Source of the DNA: Nematostella vectensis
Taxonomy: Eukaryota > Cnidaria > Anthozoa > Actiniaria > Edwardsiidae
Direction of reading: 5' to 3'
DNA: 60,000 nucleotides
Assembly (NCBI RefSeq): GCF_932526225.1
Contig: NC_064045.1
Coordinates: 13,946,442-14,006,441 of the forward strand
The notes under the pieces were generated by a model. It was given only the letters and a program-made list of their open reading frames with translations. It ran no database searches and was not told the origin of the DNA. Numbering within the stretch: the first letter of the stretch is position 1; each line of letters begins with the position of its first letter. Shown here piece after piece: positions 1 to 12,217 of the stretch. Both the position numbers and the translations under genes were made by a program.

Positions 1-450
1 TTTCCAAATATTTTGTAAATATTAATAGTCAGTGAAGCTTCAGACAAGTTTTAATTACAGTATGGCATGATTTCCTCTTAGCATTTAGAAATTTTTTTTA
101 TTGCAAATTTTGCTTTGTTTTATCGTCTCATAGATTTGTGAACCGCCCTGAATTCAAGATCATTACTTATCAGAGCCAATTCGAATCATAATAGATATGT
201 ATTTCATGTCAATCAAAACTTTCTAATTGTCACACAGCAACACCCCTACTGGTCATTTTCTTAGAATTTTAGAAAAAAAAACAGGGCGCCACAGTGTGAC
301 AGCACTGAAAATAGAGGGGCACAGATTAAATGTTTCTATGGATCTGCCCTATACTTCATCATATGTTTTAGTTTCTGAGAAAAGGGTGTGGTCCTCTTGG
401 CACACCCCTATACCCGCCCATGTCTAACTTATCCTTAACCTAAATCCCAG
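1..450. other. Sequence upstream of first visible FAM227 exon; interspersed-repeat trace
   Basis: No exon could be supported here. Positions 232-290 (core CCCTACTGGTCATTT) resemble 36566-36610 and more weakly 31517-31545, which suggests an old interspersed repeat. The short open frame at 227-427 lies on this repeat and has no coding support. Confidence 0.3.
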
Positions 451-3400
451 TGGACAAACAGGCATCGTTTCACAGAGGTGGCACCATAGATGACATCACT
501 CGTCAAATTAGCGAGCTTGACAACACATTGCATGGCTACAATGCGCAGTCCCAACTTGTTGTTGATAAATATCTTAAGGAACAAGGGATTGAAGAGGGAG
601 ATGAAGATGAAGAGGAGTTTGGCTACGGCAAACTAAAGATTGATTACAAGCCCCATAAACCAAGGACAAAAAGGCTTCTGACAGACAGAGGTATTTTATC
701 TTTTGTGTTTGATATATTAGGGGCCATTCATTATTTCAACAGGGGAGAAAGGCTAGGTGAGAGTTTCAGATCTCCTCCCGAAAACCAACTTTTTGCTCTT
801 CTTTTAGTCCATTGACTTTCAGTCTGACTAAAATAGCTGAGAATTTCATGACATTGCTGAACTTTGTGTGACAAAGCTGAGCATTGTGTGACAGTGTTTA
901 GTATTGTGTGACAAAGTTTAGTATTGTGTGACAGAGCTGAGCATTGTGTGAAAGAGCTGAGCATTGTGTGACAGAGTTTAGTATTGCGTGACAGAGTTTA
1001 GTATTGTGTGACAGAGTTTATTATTGTGTGATATAGTTGAGTATTGTGTGACAGAGTTTATTATTGTGTGATAGAGTTGAGTATTTGTGACAGAGCTGAA
1101 TATTGCGTAACATACCTTAGCATTGTGCAACAGAGTTGAGCACTGTGGACAGCGTTGAGCTTTGTGTGACAGAGCTGAGCATTGTGTGACAGAGCATAGC
1201 ATTGTGTGACACAGCTTAGCATTGCGTGACAATGCGGAATATTGCATAACAGACCTTAGCATTGTGCAAAAGAGTTGAGTATTGTGTGACAGAGCTTAGC
1301 ATTGCGTGACAATGCGGAATATTGCATAACAGACCTTAGCATTGTGCGAAAGAGTTGAGTATTGTGTGACAGAGTTTAGTATTGTGTGACAGAGCTGAAT
1401 ATTGCATAACAGACCTTAGCATTGTGTGAAAGAGTTGAGTATTGTGTGACAGAGTTTAGTATTGTGTGACAGAGCTGAATATTGCATAACAGACCTTAGC
1501 ATTGTTTGAAAGAGTTGAGTATTGTGTGACAGAGTTAAGTATTGTGTGACAGAGCTGAAAATTGCATAACAGACCTTAGCATTGTGTGAAAGTGTTTAGT
1601 ATTGTGTGACAGACCTTAGCATTGTGTGAAAGAGTTGGGCATTGTGTGAAAGAGTTGAGTATTGTGTGAAAGAGTTTAGTATTGTGTGACAGAGTTTAGT
1701 ATTGTGTGACAGAGCTGAAAATTGCATAACAGACCTTAGCATTGTGTGAAAGTGTTTAGTATTGTGTGACAAAGTTTAGTATTGTGTGACAGACTTTAGC
1801 ATTGTGTGAAAGAGTTGGGCATTGTGTGACAGAGTTGAACATTGTGTGACAGTTGAGCATTGCATTACAGCTACAAAGCCAACTAGGAATTTGGGCTCTT
1901 TTGAAAAAAGCTGGTGGGAAGTGCCAAGTATCTGATTAAAATCATTTTCTGTACTTTTTTTAACAGAAACTGAGGTTAAAGAAGTGAATCGATTTGCTGG
2001 AGTGTATTCAACCAGGGCAGGTGAGTAAAGATATAATTTACAACATCTTGCAAATTTTTCCCTTTGAATATTGAATGCATTCATATATTTTTTCTACTTA
2101 TTACACTGCTTATCACAGTGGAGGATGTCAAAGAAGACAGCCCCTCCCAGCCCAGCCCAACACTTCCCCATCCCCTCATGGAAGTTATGTGATGAAATTT
2201 GGCGCTCCATAGATCCAGGAAATACCCAGAGTTTCCAGGAGATCCCTGTCCAACCCCCTAAATGTTTCATAGCCTGCATCACCGTTCATTGGGTGGCATA
2301 CATAATGGTCCTGATATCTCGTATCTACTACTGTTTTTGATTTTTGGTCATCAGCCCTACAGCCCTCATCCCAGAGTCCACTCCAGAATATGAAAGAGAC
2401 AAAGTGGGGAGCTAAAATCAAGGTATGAATGTCCCTTCATCATACCTGTCAACCCCAGTAAATCTCAAGGCTTGAGAATTTTTGGGGGTGAGGTGTGGGC
2501 TAGGTATACATACCTTCACATGCGTTTGCTGTACAGAAAGCTCTTACACACAAATAGCACAAATTCACTTATAGAGGGTGTTAGATAAATTGCACTACGA
2601 AAGGGAATTTCTATAGAATAATTTTTCAGAATAATAAAAAATGCTAAAAAGCGGGAGATTTGGTGCTCCACGCAGGAGAGCGGGAGAAGGGGGCCAAAAT
2701 CTAAAGACTCCCATCTACTGCAGAAGAGTTTACAGGTTGCTTCACATTCAGGATGGCATTCCAAACTTCTTCACAAAATAGAGGAGAGTCCAGGGGGACA
2801 CACCCCCACAAGCCTTCAATTGAGGTGTTTATAATTCAGAATCGCCATTCTTATCAAATCCTGGCTACATATTATAAGAACTGTACATACCTATGTCTCC
2901 TTATCATATCAGTCTTTATTACAATCCTTTTAAGTATTGTTCGTATGTCATTTTTTGTTTCAGAAATCAGACAGTAACAAGGGAATGAAGCCAATGCTTG
3001 TTGAGGTATAAATTCATTTATTATACAGCTAAAGTTCATACCTGTCAACCTCCAAAAATCTCAAGGCTTTAAAATTCTTTTGGGGACAGGGGTGGGGATA
3101 TTCATTTTTTGGGGGAGGGGTGGGTATACCCTCAAAGGTATTTGCTGTATAAAAAGCTCTCGCGCACAAATCCACTTATAGATCTCACTGGGGTGTTAGA
3201 TAAACTGCGCTATGCAAGGGATTTATTGTTTTAATTATTTTAATAGAATGTAGGCAAAATGTTGATTTTCTGAAGAATAATTTTTCGGAAAAAATAAAAA
3301 TGGCTAATAAGCAGGAAATCTGGTGCTCATTGTGGAGAAATGGGTCCACAGTCTTGAGACTTGAGACCGACAGTTGACAGGTATGACAGTGCTACACAAC

Positions 3401-6400
3401 TTCTACATCTGCTATTTTCTTATTTTTCTGTACAGTGAAACCCTGTCATACCATTATGTTTAAGACGCATTGTCACCAGTTTACTTCCGGAGGTCCGACG
3501 GAAACCTCAACTGTTAAAAGACAATATAAAATCTATTTGAATCCACACCATTTAACAGGCCATCAGCTCTAAATTACCAATAACATCCTCAAAGAAACTT
3601 CCAATAGACACACTGCTTTCAAAATTTTCAAATATTTTTCACGTTTTCCGTTAAAAATCATTGGAGATTCTTACGTAATCAACCGAAAGTAAACTGGTGA
3701 CATTGCTGCTTTAAAGTTCCACATCATAGTATTAGTTTCACTGCATATGGCTCCTTTTTCAGCTGCATGTGTTTCCTGGTTATGAATCAAATGAACTCAC
3801 TCCGCTCCCTCCCCCTCTGCTGGCCAATGATATCCTGATGACGGTGATGAAGGCCCAAAAGGATCTGCACAGAAAGGTACAACACATAATGGAGAACATG
3901 GACAACACACATTACAACCATATAGAAAATATATCGCCAAGTAAAACGTTACAGCTTTACATATCGTCAACTTTTTTTCTTATTTAGTCCACAATTTGTC
4001 CTTATATTTAATTGGTTTAGGGACCGCCTACCTTCAAATATTTGTTTTTACCATATCCCAAGGCACATTGTCCCAAGGTACATTGCCTAACTCGTTAACT
4101 TCATGACCTTTTTTCATCCACAGCCAAGTTACAAAAAGTACCTCCACTCACTGCTGCTGTCACACATGTCACAAGCTGTACTCCAGGTAAGCTGTTGTCA
4201 CACATGTCACAAGCTGTACTCCAGGTAAGCTGTTGTCACACATGTCACAAGCTGTACTCCAGGTAAGCTGTTGTCACACATGTCACAAACTGTACTCCAG
4301 GTAAGCTGTTGTCACACATGTCACAAGCTGTACTCCAGGTAAGCTGTTGTCACACATGTCACAAGCTGTACTCCAGGTAAGCTGCTGTTGTCACACATGT
4401 CACAAGCTGTACTCCAGGTAAGCTGTTGTCACACATGTCACAAGCTGTACTCCAGGTAAGCTGTTGTCACACATGTCACAAGCTGTACTCCAGGTAAGCT
4501 GTTGTCACACATGTCACAAGCTGTACTCCAGGTAAGCTGTTGTCACACATGTCACAAACTGTACTCCAGGTAAGCTGTTGTCACACATGTCACAAGCTGT
4601 ACTCCAGGTAAGCTGTTGTCACACATGTCACAAGCTGTACTCCAGGTAAGCTGCTGCCACACATGTCACAAGCTGTACTCCAGGTAAGCTGTTGTCACAC
4701 ATGTCACAAGCTGTACTCCAGGTAAGCTGCTGTCACACATGTCACAAGCTGTACTCCAGGTAAGCTGTTGTCACACATGTCACAAGCTGTACTCCAGGTA
4801 AGCTGCTGTCACACATGTCACAAGCTGTACTCCAGGTAAGCTGCTGTCACACATGTCACAAGCTGTACTCCAGGTAAGCTGCTGTCACACATGTCACAAG
4901 CTGTACTCCAGGTAAGCTGTTGTCACACATGTCACAAGCTGTACTCCAGGTAAGCTGCTGTCACACATGTCACAAGCTGTACTCCAGGTAAGCTGCTGTC
5001 ACACATGTCACAAGCTGTACTCCAGGTAAGCTGTTGTCACACATGTCACAAGCTGTACTCCAGGTAAGCTTTTGCTGTCACACATGTCACAAGCTGTACT
5101 CCAGGTAAGCTGTTGTCACACATGTCACAAGCTGTACTCCAGGTAAGCTGTTGTCACACATGTCACAAGCTGTACTCCAGGTAAGCTGCTGTCACACATG
5201 TCACAAGCTGTACTCCAGGTAAGCTGCTGTCACACATGTCACAAGCTGTACTCCAGGTAAGCTGCTGTTGTCACACATGTCACAAGCTGTACTCCAGGTA
5301 AGCTGCTGTCACACATGTCACAAGCTGTACTCCAGGTAAGCTGTTGCTGTCACACATGTCACAAGCTGTACTCCAGGTAAGCTGTTGTCACACATGTCAC
5401 AAGCTGTACTCCAGGTAAGCTGCTGTGACACATGTCACAAGCTGTACTCCAGGTAAGCTGTTGTTGTCACACATGTCACATTTACCCAGAATACTTCATT
5501 TACCCAGAATACTTCATTTACCCAGAATATTTCATTTACCAAGAATATTTCATTTACCAAGAATACTTCTACCCAGAGTACTTCATTTACCCAGAATACT
5601 TCATTTACCCAGAATACTTCATTTACCCAGAATACTTTATTTACCCATAATACTTCATTTACTAAGAATACTTTATTTACCCAGAATACTTCATTTATCC
5701 AGAATACTTCATTTACCCAGAATCATCCAATTTCCAAAAGTTCTTCACTTACCCAGCATCCTTTCTGTTTTACAGGACGTGTTCTGGTGGTACTTCCTGG
5801 AAAGATACCAATCTGACCGGTCTACACAAGAGCTGCTATTTAACAGGATTGCGCATAACTATGTCAAGTTGCTTTTTAATGCTCCCATCACAGAGTACAG
5901 GGACGCTTTCTTTAAGGTGAGTGAAATCCACAAGAAAGCGATTGGGATATTTGTGCTGTGAAGGTACCGATGATAGTTTTCGCGTAAACAATCAACACGT
6001 GCACGTCCACAATCTAGCACATTAGAACACACAGAACAATGCGCGTAAACAATCAACACGCGCACGTCCACAATCTAGCACATTAGAACACACAGAACAA
6101 TGCGCGTAAACAATCAACACGCACACGTCCACAATCTAGCACATTAGAACACACAGAACAATGCGCGTAAACAATCAACACGCGCACGTCCACAATCTAG
6201 CACTTTAAAACAAACGGAACAATGTGCATAACCAATCAACACGCGCACGTCAACAATCTAACACATTAGAACACAGAACAATCTGGGTAAACAATCAACA
6301 CGCGCATACTAACAAATCAAATACATTAGAGCACATAGAACAATGGGCGTAAATGGGCATTGAACTTGGCACTCAAGCGTTTACTTAGAAAATGTGGGAA

Positions 6401-9400
6401 AATATGACAAAAACAACGTGAAATATGTTGACTAAAACCAAGTCTCATAAGCAAAAATAATGAGATGTTTTGTATAACAAAAAAAAAATAACACCGACCA
6501 TTAACAGCGTGCGCAGTACTAATCAATGCTTGCGTTTTACGCGCATTTTTTTTTTTTTTTTTGTCTTTTAAAAGGGGTCTTAAGATTAATAGGGAACCGG
6601 AGAGTCTACGGCGGCGTTTACCCGCTTCCACATTTATTTTTAGCGCGCGGAGATATAAAGCGTGTGCGCTATTGTAGACACCACGCCGTCGTGACACTTA
6701 ACTTCGCTATTTTCCTGTTTAGCGGTACCCAGACCTCGTGAACCAGGCGGTATATTGTACCTTCTGCACGGCGTTCCCCACCTCCTACAAACAGTTCGAC
6801 GCAAAGTTCAAGGAAGGCCTTGTGCAGCTTGTCTACATGTGGATGGTCGGTAAGTCAAACTCTGGTCTACATGTGGATGGTCTGTAAGTCAAACGCTTGT
6901 CTACATGTGAATGATCTGTAAGTCAAACGCTTGTATACATGTGGATGGTCTGTAAGTCAAACGCTTGTCTACATGTGGATGGTCGGTAAGTCAAACGCTT
7001 GTCTACATGTGGATGGTCGGTAAGTCAGACGCTTGTCTACATGTGGATGGTCGGTAAGTCAGACGCTTGTCTACATGTGGATGATCGGTAAGTCAGACGC
7101 TTGTCTACATGTGGATGGTCGGTAAGTCAGACGCTTGTCTACATGTGAATGATCTGTAAGTCAAACGCTTGTCTACATGTGGATGGTCGGTAAGTCAGAC
7201 GCTTGTCTACATGTGGATGGTCGGTAAGTCAGACGCTTGTCTACATGTGGATGGTCTGTAAGTCAAACGCTTGTCTACATGTTGATGGTCGGTAAGTCAA
7301 ACGCTTGTCTACATGTGGATGATCGGTAAGTCAGACGCTTGTCTACATGTGGATGGTCGGTAAGTCAGACGCTTGTCTACATGTGGATGATCGGTAAGTC
7401 AGACGCTTGTCTACATGTGGATGGTCGGTAAGTCAGACGCTTGTCTACATGTGGATGGTCGGTAAGTCAGACGCTTGTCTACATGTGGATGGTCGGTAAG
7501 TCAGACGCTTGTCTACATGTGGATGGTCGGTAAGTCAGACGCTTGTCTACATGTGGATGGTCGGTAAGTCAGACGCTTGTCTACATGTGGATGGTCGGTA
7601 AGTCAGACGCTTGTCTACATGTGGATGGTCGGTAAGTCAGACGCTTGTCTACATGTGGATGGTCGGTAAGTCAAACGCTTGTCTACATGTGGATGGTCGG
7701 TAAGTCAAACACGTGCCTTGTGCTAGAGGTCCCCTGGGTAGTTTTCTAAATCGAGCAGGCACGCTAGAGAGTAGTGGGATATAGCTTTCTATCTATGGCG
7801 CTATTCACAAAATAACTATATGCTAAGTTGGATAAGACTGGGATGACGCAACAACTTGATGTTTTCTTAGATAAACTGACACGTGATCAACATCGAGAGC
7901 TCTTTTGCACTCTGTCCATGCCAAGTCTCCAGGGGAGTTTAGAGAAAAGTAACGCCAGCCCCTCCCCTCCCCCCTGAATCCTCTCTTGCACCCACCCTCT
8001 GTCACGTGTGTATCGTTCTGCCAGACATCCTCCTTCTTTGTTCTGCTTCTTTATTGCTTTAACGTAGTGCTGTCCTTTTATCTTTTGAGACTAGCTAGGT
8101 GGCGTATGTAAGAAAACTTTGCACTATTTTTGTTTGATTCCAGGCGTAAAACCTGTGCCGCGGTCATGGGAGAGATGGAAGCTGGACGCGCTGGAACCGA
8201 CAGACATGCGCAAAGACGAGAAAATCAAGAAAGACGCATCTAAAGGTAGCGCACCTTTTCTTGACCATCGTTTTAATTTGTAATAAATTGTTATATAAAA
8301 GTAAAGGGAAATAGATAACTCCAGGTTATTTTCCATAAATTTTACTTTTGGCTGTACCAGAGCTCATATAATACCTGACCATTTATGGTTTATAACTTAA
8401 ACAGTCTTTCCCCGAGTCTTCTATTTTTACCGTCAAAAGCAATGTCACACATTATACATTTAGTGCACATTTAGTGTATTTCTTTGGCCCTTTCTTGTTT
8501 TCTCACCTTTTTATTGCTTTGCTGCTCGCCACTCTCCAGTAGCACACACGTCTACTCATTATTCGGCCTTTCTCGTTCTGTGCCCGCTACCCACCCCTCA
8601 CACTAGCCCCTTATTTGCCCCCCCCCCCCCGACCCCCTAGGCGCCACGGTACGAATTCCCGCTTTTAAGACCGCATTATCACCAGTTTACCTCCGAAGGC
8701 CGACGGAAACCTCAATCGACAACCGAATCTATTAGAATCCGCACTATTTAACAGGCCATCCGCTCTAAATTATCAATCACATCTTTAAAGAAAATTCCAA
8801 TAGACACACCGCTTTTACAATTTTGAAAAAAATTTTCGCGTTTTCCGTTAAAAGTCATTAGAGATTGTTACGTAATCGACCGGAAGTAAACTGGTGACAT
8901 TGCTGCTTAAAAACACCACCAAATATGGTACGAATACATGCTTTCCAAGCAGCAAATATGACCTGAGAGACACCGTCGGAAAACGCTCTCTCCTCCCTTG
9001 CCCCGCACCAACTTTCTCAAGTTTCTGTTAGCAAGAAGCGGCGCGCTTCAAAGGTTTAACATAAGACTTGCTGCGAACGCAAACACGGCATTCGTGTAAA
9101 GCAGGGATTTAGTTTTACTCATAAGATAATTAGAAATGTTCGTTTAATTATTTTGATGAATGTACCGTGTCCAAATTTTATTGACAAAGTCACCTACTCA
9201 TCTTGTAAATTTGAGAAAATTTCCAAAAATTCGATCCCCACCCACCAATTATCCCCCTATCCAACTATCCATTCATATGGACCAACCCATATATAGGCAA
9301 CTCGACACCATATAATATGATACTCGTAGCTTTTATTCGTATATATTGGCACAATTTAAAAAAAAGTTCTCGCCACCGCCCCCCTTCCGAAGTTTTCTTG

Positions 9401-11699
9401 GATTTTTTTTTCAACTTTAAAGATCCCTTACTCACCCATTTACTCACACTATCATTTCGTCTTGTGTACTGTTGTCTTTAGGCTCTCTTGTTAATCTCCC
9501 GATCGACCTAACAGAAGAAAACCTCAGTCAATCAAGCCTAACAAAAGGCGCCAAAAACCTACCAATCATCGTAGAGGACCGCGCAAGTGTAATGAGCATG
9601 CGCAGAGACATGCGCCGTAAGTCCCTCTTTAGACCTTCCAAAGACAACCTAGCCTCCAGGACCACAATGCCTAGCGAGAACTCATTCCTCCAACTGCCTG
9701 GCAGCTCGAGCAGGCTGGAGCTGAGGAACCGCTCCTCGTTAGAGCTTAGTCCTTCATCCGGTCAAGATACCACAGGGCAGACCACGCCGTCCGTAGTCCA
9801 GTCTCGCGTTTCGATAAGGGAATCCAATATGACGTTTTTGGCAGGAGGGAATCCCAACAAGAAGAAAAGAGAGGTTAGTTTCCGGGTTGTTTTTTCTCTC
9901 CGCTGGTGTGGTGCAGTATTATCGTCTTTTTGGTTGTTGTGTTGTATAGTCCAAGCCTCACCTATACTCGGATAGACCCAGCGGTCATTGCGGGCCACGA
10001 AAGCTCCCTGCAGTCTTTACGACGTAATTTGTTTTTTTGTTTTTGTTTTGTTTTTCACAACATTATCACGTTTAGTGAGATCTCATAAATAAAGAGAAAA
10101 AAATTGCATGAATTGTCTTGTTGACTTTATTCGTGATGTAACCATAGTAACCCTTTCTTTCAGTCATGTCCTGTTGGACGTGGTGCCCAGTTCTCCCGGT
10201 CGCTTTTTGACGTCCACGGGCACAGTCCCCTCGTCGAGCAATTTCTTCAGATGCAACGGCTCGCTAAGAATGCTGGGACGGGAGTTCTTGTCCAGCGGAC
10301 AGAGATTGAGTCTCTCCCACCGTATCCTTATTTGGAAATAGTCCCTTGTCAAAGCTACTGTCCTCCATGCTTCTACTAGCGCTCAGCCAGCATAGCCTCC
10401 GGCGCTCTGTATGGGGCCCCTGTGTTTGGCTATGAGGCGCTGGGCCGAGCTGATGACGTCACATCAAGTACAGGAAAAAAAACACGCCACAAACAAGACT
10501 GTCCTTCGACTAGCCCGGGTTTTTGCCTATTCATTGTATTTTTTAAGTTAATCAAATTTAGAATAGCTGTAATGACTACGGTCAACGAAGAAGAGCTTCG
10601 AGTTGGATCAGCAATATCTTCAGGATCATGTCCTTGGTCTTTATGATCTACCATCATCATGCAGTGTCTTTTCATTATCAATCACCATCATCATCATCAC
10701 CATCAACATCTTTATCATGCTGTATCATCGTCACCATTGTCATTATAATCACAATCGTCATCATTATCATAATCGTTATCGTCATAACTACATCACTTTA
10801 TCATTGACTTTTGATCTTAACGGATTGTTCAGTATCGATGCCGAGACGTACAATGAACTCATCAGAAAGTCCTTCAAACTTACGCGGCAATTGGGTGCAG
10901 AATTTAGAAAGTAAGTCGGGTACCCTATGTTAGGAGATAAACCGGGAGAAGTAAGGGGTCTGGGACTAGCCACATGAATCCCGCTCAGAGCGCGTAGAAC
11001 CGGCTAAATGCTTATTGTCTGCAGGCTTGACGAGGAAGACCGAAGGAAGCGATCTCAGTTTGTCAAGAAGGGTAAACAGGGTTACCATGACTACGTAAGA
11101 CGGCAGAACGAGCTGCTTGCGCGGCAGAAAGACGTGAAAAAGATCAGCGACCTACTCGTCCTTGAGCTCATGGTAGGAGATCAGTTATTAGCGAACTTTA
11201 AAAAGACTGGATCCTTTTTTGTGTCGTCATTCTTATTACTCTTGTGATGCAAAGAATGCGTGTCATTTTGTAAGGTTGAAGCAGATCTTCACAAAATGAA
11301 AATTGTTAAAATGGTTAAAGTGTCTGTATGGTGTTGACCGATTAATAGAGGCATCCTGGTCTCGATAGGGGTCAAGTTTATAGAAAAATATGAGAGAAAA
11401 TTTTGGACTCCAGTAAGTGACCATTGAATAGAGGGTGAACGCTTCATAGAGGTTCGACTGTTTTACTCTTGGCTGGAGCAACGCACTCTCAAACTGTTAT
11501 TTTTAGTACATGTGTTCCATTACCCCTTAAAGATGAATATTTTTTGCTCTTTAGAGGGTAGAGCGAACTTTCCATTTCTAATGACAACACGTCTGATCAT
11601 TGACCTTAACAGAAAGATGGCGACGAGCAAAGTAGCGGAAAGGCGGCGGCCGCCATAGCTGACGCCATGGGGTTCTCGACTGAACCGGACGGCAGCTGA
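451..11699 (+). CDS. FAM227: FAM227-like protein (FWWh domain), 15 exons visible, 5' end probably missing
   Basis: Exons: 451-690, 1967-2020, 2119-2183 (3' end uncertain), 2363-2422, 2964-3005, 3763-3876, 4124-4186, 5776-5916, 6723-6849, 8144-8245, 9482-9873, 10164-10321, 10833-10910, 11025-11172, 11613-11699 (TGA). Phases agree across all junctions I could check, giving about 580 residues, close to the usual family length. The family signature is in exon 8 (DVFWWYFLERY, then DAFFK), preceded by PSYKKYLHSLLLSHMSQAV and followed by exon 9 (RYPDLVNQAVYCTFCTAFP). Exon 12 (GRGAQFSRSLFDVHGHSPL) matches the conserved C-terminal block I recall for FAM227A/B. Exon 11 is a Ser/Arg-rich linker; exons 13-14 are charged and probably helical. 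The molecular function of the family is unknown. Exon 1 begins after an acceptor in phase 1, so at least one upstream exon is expected. Introns after exons 7 and 9 hold splice-site-containing minisatellites. A versus B paralogue is not resolved. Confidence 0.8.
834..1862. repeat. 20-bp minisatellite in FAM227 intron 1
   Basis: About 50 imperfect copies of a 20-bp unit of the type GTGTGACAGAGTTTAGTATT. GAGCTGAGC, GAGTTGAGT and ACCTTAGC variants alternate, and longer blocks (AGAGCTGAATATTGCATAAC plus neighbours) recur every 80-100 bp, so there is some higher-order structure. It begins about 140 bases after the donor of exon 1. Open frames on both strands here are translations of the repeat. Confidence 0.9.
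2440..2745. mobile_element. Degenerate MITE, same family as 3036-3386
   Basis: Starts with TCATACCTGTCAAC and shares long blocks with the copy at 3036-3386: 'atctcaaggctt', 'aaagctct', 'ggtgttagataaa', 'gaataatttttc', and 'tggtgctc' near the end. The right terminus is decayed to 'ttacaggttg'. Confidence 0.55.
3036..3386. mobile_element. MITE with 14-bp terminal inverted repeats
   Basis: Left end TCATACCTGTCAAC at 3036-3049 is the exact reverse complement of the right end GTTGACAGGTATGA at 3373-3386. It has no coding capacity and lies in FAM227 intron 5. A second degraded copy lies just upstream at 2440. The superfamily is not assigned. Confidence 0.65.
3459..3714. mobile_element. 256-bp MITE with ~32-bp TIRs, copy 1
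   Basis: The left end (TTTAAGACGCATTGTCACC, running into AGTTTACTTCCGG) mirrors the right end (CCGAAAGTAAACTGGTGAC, then ATTGCTGCTTTAAA). The same element recurs at 8664-8912 in the same gene. It is non-coding. Confidence 0.7.
4156..5479. repeat. 38-bp minisatellite made of the FAM227 exon 7 end plus its splice donor
   Basis: About 34 copies of a 38-bp unit (CACACATGTCACAAGCTGTA, then CTCCAG|GTAAGCTGTTGT). The first copy is the real end of exon 7 (4124-4186, coding LSHMSQAVLQ). Every later copy repeats the last ~30 coding bases plus the GTAAGC donor. Variants are few: CTGTTG versus CTGCTG, some 3-6 base insertions, and 'aaactg' for 'aagctg'. Reading through the first donor meets TAA in the second unit. 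Confidence 0.95.
5480..5745. repeat. 18-bp minisatellite in the same intron
   Basis: About 14 copies of ATACTTCATTTACCCAGA with single-base changes, directly abutting the 38-bp array. The 18-bp period keeps frames open, so long open frames here (YPEYFI and LPRILH repeats) are artefacts of the repeat. Confidence 0.9.
5981..6352. repeat. 61-bp tandem repeat in FAM227 intron 8
   Basis: About six copies of a ~61-bp unit containing GCGTAAACAATCAACACGCG and TCCACAATCTAGCACATTAG. The first three are nearly identical and the later ones diverge. It does not include an exon edge (exon 8 ends at 5916). Confidence 0.85.
6828..7712. repeat. 34-bp minisatellite made of the FAM227 exon 9 end plus its splice donor
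   Basis: About 26 copies of a 34-bp unit (CTTGTCTACATGTGGATGGT, then CG|GTAAGTCAGACG). The first copy is the genuine end of exon 9, coding LVYMWMV with donor GTAAGT at 6850. Later copies carry the same consensus donor, a few changed to CTGTAAG or ATCGGTAAG. Read-through of the first donor reaches TAA within the second unit. Confidence 0.95.
8664..8912. mobile_element. MITE with ~32-bp TIRs, copy 2
   Basis: Same family and orientation as 3459-3714; it keeps 'aggccatc', 'ctctaaatta', 'ccaatagacacac', 'cgttttccgtta' and both terminal repeats. It lies in FAM227 intron 10. Confidence 0.7.
10660..10795. repeat. Imperfect (ATC/ATT)n microsatellite in FAM227 intron 12
   Basis: Trinucleotide-rich run of CAT, ATC, CACC and TTATCATAATCG words just before the acceptor of exon 13 (10833). 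Confidence 0.75.
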
Positions 11700-11781
11700 C
11701 AGCACATGGAATGAGATGGGAATTATAAACTGAAATAGAATACGCGATAGAATCTCATGTGGATATTTAGTATTATTTTCT

Positions 11782-11787
11782 AATAAA
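11782..11787 (+). promoter_or_regulatory. Likely polyadenylation signal of the FAM227-like gene
   Basis: AATAAA lies 83 bases after the TGA at 11697-11699, a normal distance for a short 3' UTR. No other canonical hexamer was seen closer to the stop codon. Confidence 0.45.
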
Positions 11788-11789
11788 GT

Positions 11790-12217
11790 TCTGGTAAAGA
11801 TGTACAGGTTTTCAAATGTAAAGAACCCGTTAGCCACACTTATTTTGCCAGGATGGTAAACTGGCTGACTGTCTCTCTTTAAGTGTCTGTTTTTATAATG
11901 TTCACACATACGATGGGCCTTTGTTTTTAGGAATCCGCGAAATTCTTTGGCTCCGCTGGATCCTCGAGAATGGCAGTTGCACTGATATAGATATGGCTAA
12001 GCACCCGCGATACCCTGAGTATCATCATACGTTTTAGGGAGATGGGACAAGGAGTAAGGGAAAACAAGCCTGAAACAAAATGACGTTTCACCCTTCTGCC
12101 CCTTGGAGACGCGGCTCCAAAATAAGTATCCAATTAGAATTTCTTCCAGTAATTTGTCATATCAATCACACGTTCGTGTAATAGGCGTTATTTCTCTACC
12201 TAGTCCCCCTAGACAAC
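11790..12217. other. Intergenic, no feature seen
   Basis: Between the FAM227 3' end and the 26-bp array. Open frames here are short and resemble no family known to me. Confidence 0.4.

Noticed and set aside
820-1262. Minus-strand frames in the 20-bp array (MLSSFTQCSALSHNTK...)
   Set aside because: Pure translation of the minisatellite.
834-1862. 20-bp array as a further splice-edge-seeded array
   Set aside because: The FAM227 exon 1 end (GACAGACAGAG|GTATTTTA) only loosely resembles the unit (GACAGAGTTTAGTATT) and the array starts 140 bases away, so I left it out of the main class.
5425-5961. 178-codon open frame across the 18-bp repeat and FAM227 exon 8
   Set aside because: The N-terminal part is repeat translation (LPRILH...). 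Only 5776-5916 is coding, as exon 8.
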